Of a DNA stretch of 64,000 nucleotides, positions 7,490-16,237 are shown in pieces. A program made the translations under genes and the position numbers. The stretch covers positions 1 through 64,000 of the forward strand of contig DATAJS010000029.1 of the NCBI GenBank assembly GCA_036262035.1. Direction: 5' to 3'. The stretch is from Burkholderiales bacterium (GTDB lineage Bacteria; Pseudomonadota; Gammaproteobacteria; Burkholderiales; SG8-41). The notes under the pieces were generated by a model. The model had not been told where the DNA came from. It did not search any database and worked only from the letters and a program-made list of their open reading frames with translations. Numbering within the stretch: position 1 is the first letter of the stretch; every line of letters begins with the position of its first letter.

Positions 7490-8254
7490 ATGAGTCAACC
7501 ACCAGCATACGAACTACCGTCGGATGAAGAGCATGCAAGACGGCTACAGATTGGTTGCCTACGCCGTCATGCCGGCTACCGTAAGTGCTGCGAAGCAGAA
7601 AAAACGGGCGAGGCACCGGTCGGGCCGTATGCCAAGACCCTGCACAGCTTTGGCGACGTTTGCAGTCAGACGGACGACGAAGCAATGCAGGCGCTTCGGC
7701 GGATGTTTTGGCAGCCGCGGATGCACGGCGCGTTCGAAGTGCATACGCTCGAGGAGTGGCGCGACCACGCCGGTTCACCAGACTCGTATGTTGTCGTATT
7801 AAACCGGTATGCTCCACTCAAACTCGTGCTTGAAGACGTCGAGAAGATTTTCAAGCAACGGGGCGAGTTGACACGCGGTAGGCCGAAAGCCGATTACACC
7901 GGCCAAACCTATCCGTTTTTCGCCCGACCTAATTGCGATGTAATTAAGACGCGACTCGACGTCTTTGATCTCAGCTGGCGCCGCCTGGCCGACCCTCTCT
8001 GGAAGATTTGCGAAGTTGCGCAGCTTAGTCCCGCGCTCGATGCCGGGCATGAAGCTGATCGCATGAAAATGGAGGAGGAGGCCGGCAGGTACTTGCGTGA
8101 AGCAGAGGCGATGATCGAAAACGCAGCGAGAGGAGTGTTTCCTAAATATACGCTTGCCCCAGGCCTTGAGTCGCACGTTTATTTCGCCGAACACCCCGAT
8201 CCCCCCACGCGCCACGCGCTTAGACAGGTTCTGAACGCTCGTTTAGCCGGTTAA
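7490..8254 (+). CDS. Hypothetical protein next to the integrase
   Basis: 254 aa, no recognised domain. The N-terminal part has C-L-R-R-H-A-G-Y-R-K-C-C and E-A-M-Q-A-L-R-R-M-F-W; the centre reads Y-V-V-V-L-N-R-Y-A-P-L-K-L-V-L, and a charged helix follows. The gene is convergent with the integrase and the two overlap by 35 bp. It is 55 bp downstream of the XRE-ImmA gene and could be read with it. The amino-acid mix and length look like a real protein. Confidence 0.6.
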   Translation: MSQPPAYELPSDEEHARRLQIGCLRRHAGYRKCCEAEKTGEAPVGPYAKTLHSFGDVCSQTDDEAMQALRRMFWQPRMHGAFEVHTLEEWRDHAGSPDSYVVVLNRYAPLKLVLEDVEKIFKQRGELTRGRPKADYTGQTYPFFARPNCDVIKTRLDVFDLSWRRLADPLWKICEVAQLSPALDAGHEADRMKMEEEAGRYLREAEAMIENAARGVFPKYTLAPGLESHVYFAEHPDPPTRHALRQVLNARLAG

Positions 8255-9296
8255 TGACGTCGCGTGCTTTTAACGACACGTCACGCCGCTCGAGGTGCGC
8301 GTATCGCTGTGTCGTCGCTGGGGAGCTGTGACCAAGTATCGCGGCGACTTCATAGATGCTCAGGCCATTGCGAATCAGCTTCGAGGCGCATGAGTGCCGA
8401 AGTGTATGGATGGTGGCGCCCGGCGCAGCCGCCCTCAGCGCCTTCATAATGGCCTTGGCGGCATAGCCGCGAGGGCCGCCGCTCTTGCTTTCGAAAACCC
8501 ATCGTGAAGCCGGTGCATGGGCACGACGGCGCGTAAGGATGGCCGCGACACGGTCGGTCATAAAGATAAGCGTCTCCGTGTGCGTCTTCTGACGCCAAAC
8601 TTGTATCGAGCGATTCTCAAGGTCGATTCTGACCCACTCAATTTTCGCCATCTCAGAGTACCGACAACCCGTGTCTAGTAAGCATACGGTTAAGTCATAA
8701 GCGTCCTGCATTGCTCGCCTTAGCGCAATCGGCCGACGATCATATGGGGCGAGGCGAGGCCGTTCACGTCTGGGGTCCAAGCACTCCAACAGCTTCGCTT
8801 CCTCTGCTGCCGAAAGGTAACGCTCCTTATAACGCGGGATTTTGATGACCGGAAAAGCAATATCGGGCACGTGATAGCCCATTGCTTTCGCGTATACCAC
8901 CGCACATCGAATCAATCCTATGCCGTGCTTAATCGTCTGAGGAGACAAGCCGGCGGCCTCCCGGTCGTGGCGGAATCGTTCCAAGTCTTGACGGCTGAGG
9001 TCATCGAGACGCTTACCGCCAGTGATCGATGCCAAGACAGCCTTTTTGTTCGCCACCAGCGCGGGGTGGTGAGGCGTTCTCTCCTTTGATCGGCAAAACA
9101 GGTCTAACGCGCCCTCCATGGTGATTCGCTCACGCTCACCGAGCTGCTGCTGACGGTATATCTGAGCACGCCATTCAGCCTCCAACTGTTCTGCAAGCCG
9201 CTTGTTCGTAGTGCGGGCGCTGCGGATATAGAGCTTGTGGCGCCATTGGAATTGGATGTACCAGCTGCGTGATCCGGCGCGACGTACGACCGCCAT
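8220..9296 (-). CDS. Tyrosine recombinase / phage-type integrase
   Basis: About 358 aa from ATG 9296, chosen because GGAGG lies 8 bases upstream; the longer form from 9353 has weaker support. The N-terminal arm/core-binding region (W-Y-I-Q-F-Q-W) is followed by a catalytic domain with T-G-C-R-Y-S-E (first Arg), H-T-L-R-H-S (His-x2-Arg), L-G-H-S and the nucleophile in T-Q-R-Y-A-H-L. The set is complete, so it should be active in excision and integration. It lies mid-island, about 11 kb from the tRNA-Gly junction, which is unusual for an integrase that normally borders its att site. Confidence 0.9.
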   Translation of the reverse strand: MAVVRRAGSRSWYIQFQWRHKLYIRSARTTNKRLAEQLEAEWRAQIYRQQQLGERERITMEGALDLFCRSKERTPHHPALVANKKAVLASITGGKRLDDLSRQDLERFRHDREAAGLSPQTIKHGIGLIRCAVVYAKAMGYHVPDIAFPVIKIPRYKERYLSAAEEAKLLECLDPRRERPRLAPYDRRPIALRRAMQDAYDLTVCLLDTGCRYSEMAKIEWVRIDLENRSIQVWRQKTHTETLIFMTDRVAAILTRRRAHAPASRWVFESKSGGPRGYAAKAIMKALRAAAPGATIHTLRHSCASKLIRNGLSIYEVAAILGHSSPATTQRYAHLERRDVSLKARDVINRLNERSEPV

Positions 9297-9452
9297 TTCC
9301 ATGTCCTCCACGAATTGATGGGGGACCGTCCACCCTCTTCCCTTCTTAGGCAAGGCTTCGTGCGGTCGTGACTCACGACGGTAAGACCGCAGGGTAATGG
9401 GGCCCTTTTGGTTGTGGGGTGTGTCCGGCGAGGCAGTTCGGTAAAAACGCGC

Positions 9453-9468
9453 TGCGCCTGCAGGCGCA
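9453..9468. promoter_or_regulatory. 16-bp perfect palindrome in the integrase / 9497 intergenic region
   Basis: TGCGCCTGCAGGCGCA is its own reverse complement and lies 28 bases upstream of the 9497 start. It is a candidate operator or a hairpin in the leader; no regulator can be assigned. Confidence 0.4.
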
Positions 9469-9496
9469 CTTCAACCACTCGACAGGACTATCACAT

Positions 9497-10264
9497 ATGG
9501 CACAAAGCAAACATTCGCAGCACGCAGTTACGGCTACAGCTCTGAACGGCGGTAATGGCGCGTTACCGCCCATCGAAGACATTTCCCAAGTACTTCCTGC
9601 TCTACGTAGGGAGGCCGACCATTACATCGAGCAAGTGTACCAACCGGGTCACAAGCAGCTAATTCGCATACTGCAACGCTGCTACCAGGTCTACGAATGG
9701 GCGCACCCGACGGATGCGGCAGAGGCAGCAGGTAGGCAAGAACAACTGGACGACATGATTGATCCGGTGCTGGCTGAGCGCGGCATCAAACCGCAGAATT
9801 CCAGCACGCTTATGACGAAGATCGTGTACTACATCTTCGACGTGCAGCGCGGGCTGGCGAGCGCATATTCGATCATCCTACGCAAAGTGCACATGGCTAA
9901 TGTGTCCGTCGATAGCTTTGCGTCATACATCGATGGTGCGGGCGGTTTAGAGGCGATTCGCCTGGGTCGTGACGGGCCGAACGCCAGTGCTACCCCCGAC
10001 CGAAAGATGCTGGAAAGGTCTTTGCTGAAACGTAAACCCTTGGCAGCAGGCGAGCGCGGCGTCGTTGAAAATCCTCCCGAGCGTGCGCAGCTGCGTGCGG
10101 CGCTCGTCGCTTGCACAAGCGACGGCGTCGCCGAAATCAAGTGGGTTTCCAGTCGAAGCTCCGGAGTCAGCGGCCTGCTGAAGATGGCTGGGGCTGAGCA
10201 GACGGCGCCCTCCGCGAATGTGACGCCGCTTTCCAGTGCCGGCGGGACGAAAGCCGCTGCGTAA
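9497..10264 (+). CDS. Hypothetical protein upstream of the replication gene
   Basis: 255 aa from ATG 9497; a longer reading from 9419 lacks support. The protein has an N-terminal low-complexity stretch, then helices (I-E-Q-V-Y-Q-P-G-H-K-Q-L, L-Q-R-C-Y-Q-V-Y-E-W-A), and a C-terminal part rich in Ala and Lys/Arg. No domain recognised. It precedes the primase-helicase in the same orientation by 137 bp and may be a replication accessory or partition-type protein; that is only inferred from position. Confidence 0.55.
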   Translation: MAQSKHSQHAVTATALNGGNGALPPIEDISQVLPALRREADHYIEQVYQPGHKQLIRILQRCYQVYEWAHPTDAAEAAGRQEQLDDMIDPVLAERGIKPQNSSTLMTKIVYYIFDVQRGLASAYSIILRKVHMANVSVDSFASYIDGAGGLEAIRLGRDGPNASATPDRKMLERSLLKRKPLAAGERGVVENPPERAQLRAALVACTSDGVAEIKWVSSRSSGVSGLLKMAGAEQTAPSANVTPLSSAGGTKAAA

Positions 10265-10293
10265 CGGCCGTGCTCCTCGATTCCTAAAGCTCA

Positions 10294-10368
10294 CGCTGGA
10301 ATGCCAGCCCGAGGCTCAATGTCGGCTCCCTTGTGGCCGCGCAAGAGTGCTCCGCTGGAATTCCAGCG
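10294..10368. promoter_or_regulatory. Pair of CGCTGGAAT palindromes before the primase-helicase gene
   Basis: CGCTGGAATTCCAGCG (10353-10368) is a perfect 16-bp palindrome, and CGCTGGAATGCCAGCC (10294-10309) is a near copy 59 bp upstream. ATTCCTAA occurs beside each. The proximal site is 33 bases from the ATG of the replication gene. This is the layout of a two-site operator or of iterons; the binding protein may be the 9497 product or the replication protein itself. Confidence 0.5.
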
Positions 10369-10401
10369 TATTCCTAAGAAACACACCACACGACAAACGC
10401 A

Positions 10402-13400
10402 ATGCAGATCGCTATTAGTACAGCAGTGATTGATAAGGCGAACGCCAATGAGTTTGCGGAGCTGAATCGATCATTCCGCAACGTTGATATCTCTGTCGCC
10501 GAGCTAGCGAATCATGTGGCTCAAGGACATCCATTCTGTGCACAGCACGCAAATGGGTGGCGCAATACAGCCAATTTTCTCAGCGCGGGTTTTTTGGCTG
10601 TCGATATTGATCATGGCCTCCGCTTGAATGACTGCCTAAACGATCCATTCGTTAAAAGTAACGTCGCATTCATATACACAACCGCCAATCACACCGAGCA
10701 GTTCAACCGCTTCCGCATCGTATGTGAGCTTGAGCGACCCATTACTGGCGCCGCCGAGATGAAGGCCGCGCAGACCGGGCTTATTGCTCGTTTTGGTGGA
10801 GACGCTAGCTGCAAAGACGCATGTCATCTGTTCTACGGATCTCATAAAGGCAAGTTCCACCGGTTCTATCGAACGCTATCGGCGGCGACGCTGACCGACC
10901 TGATAGCAGCGGGCAAGGAGCGGCGAACCTCGGCGCGCGGTAGCCGGGCCGGGGGCGGCGCAAGCCCTGTGCGATCGCGGCGGCTTATACCGATCACCAC
11001 GGTTCTGCAGACGAGCGACGGTCTTAGCCACCCGCTGGATCAGGCGCCGTCGGGCCTCGCGGTCCATTGCCCGGTCCACTCGGACCAACGGGCGAGCGCC
11101 GTCGTAGTCAAGTCCCGATCAGGCACACCCGGAGTGTGGTGTAGCGCCTGCAACCTTACGTATTTCGCAGTGGAGGCGCCGCCAACGTACCCTTTTGACT
11201 ATGGATTGCGCTGTTACCTGACGGCATCAGCCGAGCAATGGGAGCTCTATGGTGATGACCAGGACAATGTTGATTACTACGAAATGTGGGGAGGAAGTGT
11301 CATACCCTTAGCCGCGTCATTTCTCACGCAGCGTCACTTTTGCCAGTCACCCGTTGTGGAAGGACTGCTGGGCGACAGGCCATACCTGCAATGGGAACAG
11401 GTCGACGGGGAGTGGCGCCCGACGGCGACGCTGACCGCGGTGCGCAGCCCTAAGGGGTCTGGTAAAACAGAACTGCTAGCCGCCTATGTCAAATTTCTTA
11501 AGAAGAACAGGCAGTCCGTGCTGCTCATAGGCCATCGGCAATCGCTGATAAGTGCCACAGCGGAACGACTTGGACTTACCTGTTACTTTGATTACGTGCG
11601 GGATGGGGCACCCGCACGGCACGATCCTCAGCGTGCGCTTGAGGACGAAGTATTGCGGTTTTCAGCGCCCGCGGACGCGCATGCCGCTTCATGTGAGTCG
11701 TTGCGCGGGGGCTGTGATGAGACGCCATCCGCCCGAATCGTATACCGCGAACCCTCAAGTCGGTTTGCGATCTGTGTTGACAGTCTGTCAAAGCGGCTAG
11801 ACCCAAAGCACCACCGTTACGATGTGGTCATCGTCGATGAGAGCGAGCAAGTATTCGCGCATTTGTTGGCTGACACGCTAAAAGGGCGACGGCGCGAGAC
11901 ACTGGTATACCTGCGGCATTACCTCAGGAGTGCGAAGGGCGTTTGTTTTCTAGACGCGGATCTGAGTCGCGTCACGTTGGACGTTGCTGCGGCCCTAATG
12001 GGCAGCCCGTCGAGCGAACTCGTAATCAACCAAGAGAGCCGAGTCGGCCGGGTGATGGACATCTACCGGAGCAAAAATCACCTGATCCGCGTTCTTGAAG
12101 AAGCGATCGGCGCAGGCCGACGTTGTTACGTCGCCGCGAATTCCAAGCGCTTGTGTCGAAGCCTTTGCGCGGCGCTTTCCAAGCGATTCAGGCACTCACG
12201 ACGCATCGTCGAAATAGATTCGGAAAACTCACAAAATCCCGCCGTTCAGGATTTCATACGTGATATCCGATCACAAATTTTGAACGTGGACTGCCTTATC
12301 GCGTCGCCCTCGCTCGGCACAGGGATCGACATCTCGTTTCCGGACGGGGCTTGCCGAATCGACCACGTCTTTGGGTTCTTCGAGGGATGCATCAATACGC
12401 ATTTTGACATCGACCAGCAGCTGTCACGGGTGCGGAATCCAGGAAGCGTCGCCGTATGGGTATCGCCCACGGAATATCGATTCGAAACTGAGCCGGCCGC
12501 TATTCAGCGCGAACTCAGCCACACGGAAGGAGACCACCGCCAACTCATTGGGATTAACGATAAGGGAGAGCGCGAGTACGCGAAAGACGAGATTGAGCGC
12601 GTCTATGAAATGATTTATTCCGAAATCACCGCTATGGAGAGGGGCTCGAAGAACCGCCTGCGCACGAATTTCGTCGAGCTGCGCAAGCACAACGGCTGGG
12701 ATATTCGTTTTATCGATGCAAACGACGTGTCGGCGAAGCGAGGCGGAGAAGTGGTGCGAGAGGGAAAGGCGGTCATGGTCGAAGAATTCGCGCAGGCCGT
12801 GCTTGCCGCCGCGGTACTAGAGCGCGACAGCTATGAGGCGCTCAAGGTTAAGGCAACAACTCCTACTCCGGCTGATTCGGCGTCGATGCGACGTTACGAG
12901 CTCGAGAGTTTCTACAAAACGACTGTTACACGCGATCTGATAATCCGAGACGATGATGGGACTTACCGTCGATCTATTCGGGCGTTCGAGATGCTGCTTG
13001 CCGATGACGCAGCGTTAGCAAAGCACGACAAGGCTCAAGAAGGCTCGCTGCCAGGCGATCGCGACTACTTCCAACTGAAGGCGTCGGTGCTGCAGTGCGC
13101 TCTGCGCACGACTGGGCTCTTCTCGGATCGGCAATTCGACGTCGATGCCGTCGTGACGATGGATTCGTTGCGGCCGTTCGCCCAGTATTGTTTAAAGCAC
13201 AAGGCGCAGATCGCCCGGTTGTTTAACGTTACGATCCGAAATGATGAGGCGTTAGAACACAAGCCGACGCAGGTCCTCGGAAAACTGCTGGCGTATGTGG
13301 GACTGAGATTCGCGAAGCCGCGAATTCGCAAATTGAACGGGCGGAAGATTTATGAATACCGCCTCGATGCGGAGGCGCTAGAGCGGGCAAACCAAATTCG

Positions 13401-13500
13401 CGTGCGCCGTGCGAGCGCTCCTCCGGACGCGACAGCGGCCGATGATTTCTTAGTCGCTTTGCAGGCCGTCCGCGCTCGCGCGGCCGCTGCGAAGGCTTAG
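10402..13500 (+). CDS. Primase-helicase replication protein (CyRepA1-like)
   Basis: A 1032-aa protein with an N-terminal archaeo-eukaryotic-type primase-like region: A-V-D-I-D-H-G near residue 70 gives the metal-binding D-x-D, and F-Y-G-S-H-K-G-K-F-H-R near 150 gives the later His motif. Then comes a helicase region: Walker A S-P-K-G-S-G-K-T near 350, Walker B V-V-I-V-D-E-S-E near 475, and S-P-S-L-G-T-G-I-D-I near 635 as motif V. Cysteines around 215-250 may bind zinc. The layout matches plasmid replication proteins of the CyRepA1 group and implies that the element can replicate when excised. Substrate origin is unknown; see the stem-loop zone at 20.4 kb. Confidence 0.75.
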   Translation: MQIAISTAVIDKANANEFAELNRSFRNVDISVAELANHVAQGHPFCAQHANGWRNTANFLSAGFLAVDIDHGLRLNDCLNDPFVKSNVAFIYTTANHTEQFNRFRIVCELERPITGAAEMKAAQTGLIARFGGDASCKDACHLFYGSHKGKFHRFYRTLSAATLTDLIAAGKERRTSARGSRAGGGASPVRSRRLIPITTVLQTSDGLSHPLDQAPSGLAVHCPVHSDQRASAVVVKSRSGTPGVWCSACNLTYFAVEAPPTYPFDYGLRCYLTASAEQWELYGDDQDNVDYYEMWGGSVIPLAASFLTQRHFCQSPVVEGLLGDRPYLQWEQVDGEWRPTATLTAVRSPKGSGKTELLAAYVKFLKKNRQSVLLIGHRQSLISATAERLGLTCYFDYVRDGAPARHDPQRALEDEVLRFSAPADAHAASCESLRGGCDETPSARIVYREPSSRFAICVDSLSKRLDPKHHRYDVVIVDESEQVFAHLLADTLKGRRRETLVYLRHYLRSAKGVCFLDADLSRVTLDVAAALMGSPSSELVINQESRVGRVMDIYRSKNHLIRVLEEAIGAGRRCYVAANSKRLCRSLCAALSKRFRHSRRIVEIDSENSQNPAVQDFIRDIRSQILNVDCLIASPSLGTGIDISFPDGACRIDHVFGFFEGCINTHFDIDQQLSRVRNPGSVAVWVSPTEYRFETEPAAIQRELSHTEGDHRQLIGINDKGEREYAKDEIERVYEMIYSEITAMERGSKNRLRTNFVELRKHNGWDIRFIDANDVSAKRGGEVVREGKAVMVEEFAQAVLAAAVLERDSYEALKVKATTPTPADSASMRRYELESFYKTTVTRDLIIRDDDGTYRRSIRAFEMLLADDAALAKHDKAQEGSLPGDRDYFQLKASVLQCALRTTGLFSDRQFDVDAVVTMDSLRPFAQYCLKHKAQIARLFNVTIRNDEALEHKPTQVLGKLLAYVGLRFAKPRIRKLNGRKIYEYRLDAEALERANQIRVRRASAPPDATAADDFLVALQAVRARAAAAKA

Positions 13501-13558
13501 CGCGGCTGCGCAACGAGTGTAACGGGCAGCGAGGCGGAGCAGTCCGCCCCGCCCAGCC

Positions 13559-13945
13559 TTACCGCTTGACGGTCTTCCGTTTGCAGTTATACCAATAGGT
13601 CAGCGCACCCTTCGGCGTAAGGGTCGCACCTTCCACGAATGCCGCGACGATCAATTCCTTGTCTTCGGCTTGCAGGGCGTCGTAAATCAGCCGGGCTGCG
13701 TCGGCCTTCGACTTACCCTCCTTGATTGCCGCCAACCCTGCCTTGATCGCACCTTTGATGTGCGGCCGGGTCAGGTCGGGAGGCGCCTTAGTCGCTGCGG
13801 CCGCCGGTGTCGGCTCAGTGATCGCCGTCGATTGCCCACCTGCGCCAGTATGGCCGTCCGAGTTCACTTGCTCCTGCTCCGACTGAAGCTCAGTTGTGGC
13901 TGCATCCATCTTCTTGCTCTCCTTGGTTTTCGGCTTTTTGACCAT
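13559..13945 (-). CDS. Hypothetical protein with charged linker and helical C-terminus
   Basis: 128 aa. The N-terminus is Lys-rich, residues 20-65 are a low-complexity Ala/Thr/Pro/Gln linker, and the C-terminal 65 residues (G-L-A-A-I-K-E-G-K-S-K-A-D-A-A-R ... T-L-T-P-K-G-A-L-T-Y-W-Y-N-C) look folded. A GGGAG ribosome-binding site precedes the ATG. Its first 56 bases overlap the end of the upstream 88-aa gene in another frame, so the two are probably coupled. It is convergent with the replication gene. I do not recognise a function. Confidence 0.5.
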   Translation of the reverse strand: MVKKPKTKESKKMDAATTELQSEQEQVNSDGHTGAGGQSTAITEPTPAAAATKAPPDLTRPHIKGAIKAGLAAIKEGKSKADAARLIYDALQAEDKELIVAAFVEGATLTPKGALTYWYNCKRKTVKR

Positions 13946-14156
13946 TGCGATACATCTCCCATAGTTCTTTAATCAGACGCCTAGATTCTGATTGGGCGAT
14001 GGTCTCGAAGCCGGCGACGTCATCAAGCAGGTTCAGAATCGATTCTGAAAATGCCGCGCTCGTCAGGTGGTATCCGCACTCATCTCGAACAATGCGGACA
14101 AGCGTCCTTCGCTGTTCGGCGGTGAGGGAATGCAAAGGACTGTGCTTCGCGACCAT
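13890..14156 (-). CDS. Hypothetical 88-aa helical protein
   Basis: 88 aa with a well-spaced amphipathic pattern (L-T-A-E-Q-R-R-T-L-V-R-I-V and I-L-N-L-L-D-D-V-A-G-F) and a charged, polar tail encoded in the overlap with the next gene. ATG at 14156. No domain recognised. It is the first gene of a two-gene minus-strand unit and is divergent from the 14264 gene. Confidence 0.45.
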   Translation of the reverse strand: MVAKHSPLHSLTAEQRRTLVRIVRDECGYHLTSAAFSESILNLLDDVAGFETIAQSESRRLIKELWEMYRNGQKAENQGEQEDGCSHN

Positions 14157-14263
14157 GCGCGCACGGTCCCTTCAAACCTGTCTCGGCACAACAGGGACTC
14201 GCCAGCGCTCTTAGAAAAGCGCTTGTCGACGACGCTATAGCTGCATTGATAATCGGCGCCGCT

Positions 14264-14569
14264 ATGCTGCCGATTGCCAAATTCCCGTTGGGAAGAGTAG
14301 TTGCGACGCCTGCCTCTTTGGAGGTGGCGCAGCAACACGGAGTGAACCTGCTGACGCTAGTTGCACGACACGCCGCGGGTGATTGGGGGCACGTCAGCCC
14401 CGACGACTGGAAGGAAAACGATCTTTCGTTGGAACGTGGATTCCGAATTCTATCGGCATACCCGATCGACCCTCAGAAAGACTGCAGAGGCTTCGGTTCA
14501 AACACGATATGGATCATTACTGAGGCGGATCGCTCTGTGACAACGATCCTGCTGCCTGACGAGTACTGA
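14264..14569 (+). CDS. Mobile-element hypothetical protein with RHAAGDWG motif, copy 1
   Basis: 101 aa from ATG 14264. It contains F-P-L-G-R-V-V-A-T-P, A-R-H-A-A-G-D-W-G, and a C-terminal W-I-I-T-E-A-D-R-S-V-T-T-I-L-L-P-D-E-Y. From memory, this is a widespread unnamed family of plasmid and ICE proteins. A diverged paralogue lies at 16238-16516. Function unknown; the conserved core suggests a compact alpha/beta protein. Confidence 0.7.
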   Translation: MLPIAKFPLGRVVATPASLEVAQQHGVNLLTLVARHAAGDWGHVSPDDWKENDLSLERGFRILSAYPIDPQKDCRGFGSNTIWIITEADRSVTTILLPDEY

Positions 14570-14571
14570 GA

Positions 14572-14814
14572 CTACAGCTTTGCCTTGCGGAGCAGCTGCC
14601 ACATCGGAGTGTCGAGTGCAGCGGCGAGCCGCATCAGGGTGAGGATCGCAACATTGTTATCACCCCGTTCTACGCGGCCGACATAGCTTCGATCCACTTC
14701 AGCTCGCAAAGCCAGTTGTTCCTGCGAAATGTCACGGCTCAAGCGTGTAGAGCGAATTGCCTTACCTAGAGCGAGTAGGGCAGGATCGCGATGGCGAATC
14801 GTAAGCTTGGGCAC
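14572..14814 (-). CDS. Small XRE-family transcriptional regulator
   Basis: 80 aa from a GTG at 14814. Almost the whole protein is an XRE helix-turn-helix: L-G-K-A-I-R, S-Q-E-Q-L-A-L-R-A-E, V-D-R-S-Y-V-G-R-V-E-R-G, then L-M-R-L-A-A-A-L. A longer ORF reaches 15150, but its upstream part is Cys/Arg-rich, unlike a protein, and overlaps the divergent lipoprotein region. Likely a repressor of neighbouring element genes. The start codon is the least certain point, as no clear ribosome-binding site is seen. Confidence 0.7.
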   Translation of the reverse strand: MPKLTIRHRDPALLALGKAIRSTRLSRDISQEQLALRAEVDRSYVGRVERGDNNVAILTLMRLAAALDTPMWQLLRKAKL

Positions 14815-14973
14815 CCATGAATGATTGATGTATGCTGCATTTAAGGCCACGGACCATGGTCCTCGTATTTGCAACGACGTCGGTGGCAGCAATCCAAGGC
14901 TGTCGCAACAAAGGCACCATCGCCTTCGGAACCGGCATATGCCGACCGTCGCGAAAAAGGGAGCGGAAAAACA

Positions 14974-15264
14974 ATGAATCGAGTCGGGTTCCTCTGTGCG
15001 GTGGTGTGTGGTGCAGTGTTGAGCGGCTGCGGAAAGGGGGGATCGGAAACAAAGCAGGCGGAGGCGCGTTGCATCGAGCAAGCGAAGGCGCAGGGTTACC
15101 GCAGCGGCCAGTGCGCGTATACGTTTATCGATACATGTATCCAGACGCAAAGCCGCAGTGCCATGGAGTCCGTCTTACGAGCCGACGCTGCATTAGGCAC
15201 CGGCTCCGCCCTGACCTGCCCCAATATGCCTTCGACCTACGCGGCCGCTTTCGATCGGTTTTGA
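14974..15264 (+). CDS. Small lipoprotein
   Basis: 96 aa from ATG 14974, preceded by a GGGAG-like site. The N-terminus is a lipoprotein signal peptide ending in the lipobox L-S-G-C (cleavage before the Cys at about residue 17). The mature part has several cysteines (C-I-E-Q, C-A-Y-T, D-T-C-I-Q, L-T-C-P) that could form disulfides in the periplasm. No domain recognised. It is followed after 31 bp by a membrane-protein gene on the same strand. Confidence 0.55.
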   Translation: MNRVGFLCAVVCGAVLSGCGKGGSETKQAEARCIEQAKAQGYRSGQCAYTFIDTCIQTQSRSAMESVLRADAALGTGSALTCPNMPSTYAAAFDRF

Positions 15265-15295
15265 TCGGATCGGCTACTTCCAAGGAAAGAAAGAC

Positions 15296-15907
15296 ATGAC
15301 CGGGTTCTATGTCGCTCTGTGGGCTGTCGTTATTCCAGGCTGGTTAGCGTGCATCTGGTTTACTGGCAGGCTCGCCTTTTCTGATGCGCCCGAAGTGCAG
15401 ACAGCGGGGGGTAAAGCTGTCGGCCAATTATTGCTGTTCTTGTTTGCTTCGTTCATACCTTGGATCGCCGCAATCCTCGGCTGGTGGTACATCGTGGCTG
15501 GCCCGACTCGCCAGCGTTCCGAACGGAGAATCGGCCTGCATCTGACCAACGCGTCAGCGGCCGATATGGCTCAGTGGATTGACAATCAAATTACCGTGCG
15601 GCACTTATGGTCGGACGAGTGGCTCAAGCGCCGCTGGATCGATCTTAATACGGAGGGCAAAGGCGAACTGCTAAATGGGTGTGCGGACGCATACCGTGAC
15701 AGCGTTAGGCGACATGTCACCGCGTACGCGCACTCGTCTCGAACCGTTTACGCCGACTTCGTCGCGGCATTGCGCGACGTGCTCAAGGGCGACCACAGCG
15801 TGCCGACGGTCGACGCACGGCGGTACTGCCACAAGTGTGGTGTTGAACAGAAGATACAGGATGCGCGCTTTTGCTCGGCGTGCGGAGTCGGGCTTATCCC
15901 GGCGTAA
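15296..15907 (+). CDS. Membrane protein with C-terminal zinc ribbon
   Basis: 203 aa. Two hydrophobic segments (about 5-24 and 42-67) are followed by a soluble helical region and a C-terminal C-H-K-C-G ... F-C-S-A-C-G, two CxxC pairs that form a zinc ribbon. The ATG has AAGGAAAG upstream. This architecture is common among uncharacterised regulators or assembly factors; no specific role can be named. Probably in one operon with the preceding lipoprotein. Confidence 0.6.
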   Translation: MTGFYVALWAVVIPGWLACIWFTGRLAFSDAPEVQTAGGKAVGQLLLFLFASFIPWIAAILGWWYIVAGPTRQRSERRIGLHLTNASAADMAQWIDNQITVRHLWSDEWLKRRWIDLNTEGKGELLNGCADAYRDSVRRHVTAYAHSSRTVYADFVAALRDVLKGDHSVPTVDARRYCHKCGVEQKIQDARFCSACGVGLIPA

Positions 15908-16003
15908 CGCGAAAGCAGTGCCAGTCGGCGCCTACCCCTTGCGACTGGCGCTATCCACGCCGTCAGCTCACGGCCTTCAATATTCAAACTGGGAGATGTG
16001 GCA

Positions 16004-16195
16004 ATGGATAATTACATTAGAGATCGGAACGGGGCTGTGCTCGGTCATGTTCAGCAGCAAGGGCCCTTTCTATACATGTACGACCGAGGCGGCAAAGTAC
16101 TTGGGCGCTATGATCCAAACACTAACGCGACGTACGATGCAGGCGGGATGCTCGTCGGCTACGGTAACGTTCTCGGCTCTCTCCTTCGCAGTTGA
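16004..16195 (+). CDS. Small beta-rich protein of mobile elements
   Basis: 63 aa from ATG 16004, with GGGAG 8 bases upstream. It consists of three or four repeats of a strand-turn unit: Y-I-R-D-R-N-G-A-V-L-G, M-Y-D-R-G-G-K-V-L-G-R-Y-D, A-T-Y-D-A-G-G-M-L-V-G. From memory, short proteins with this pattern occur on plasmids and ICEs. Function unknown. Confidence 0.65.
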   Translation: MDNYIRDRNGAVLGHVQQQGPFLYMYDRGGKVLGRYDPNTNATYDAGGMLVGYGNVLGSLLRS

Positions 16196-16237
16196 GCTTG
16201 CGCGCATAACCTTTGGCGCTCTGTGGGACAGCAACGC

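Noticed and set aside
14815-15150. N-terminal extension of the small XRE regulator to 192 aa
   Set aside because: The upstream 112 residues are Cys/Arg-rich and overlap the divergent lipoprotein gene; the HTH starts right after the GTG at 14814.
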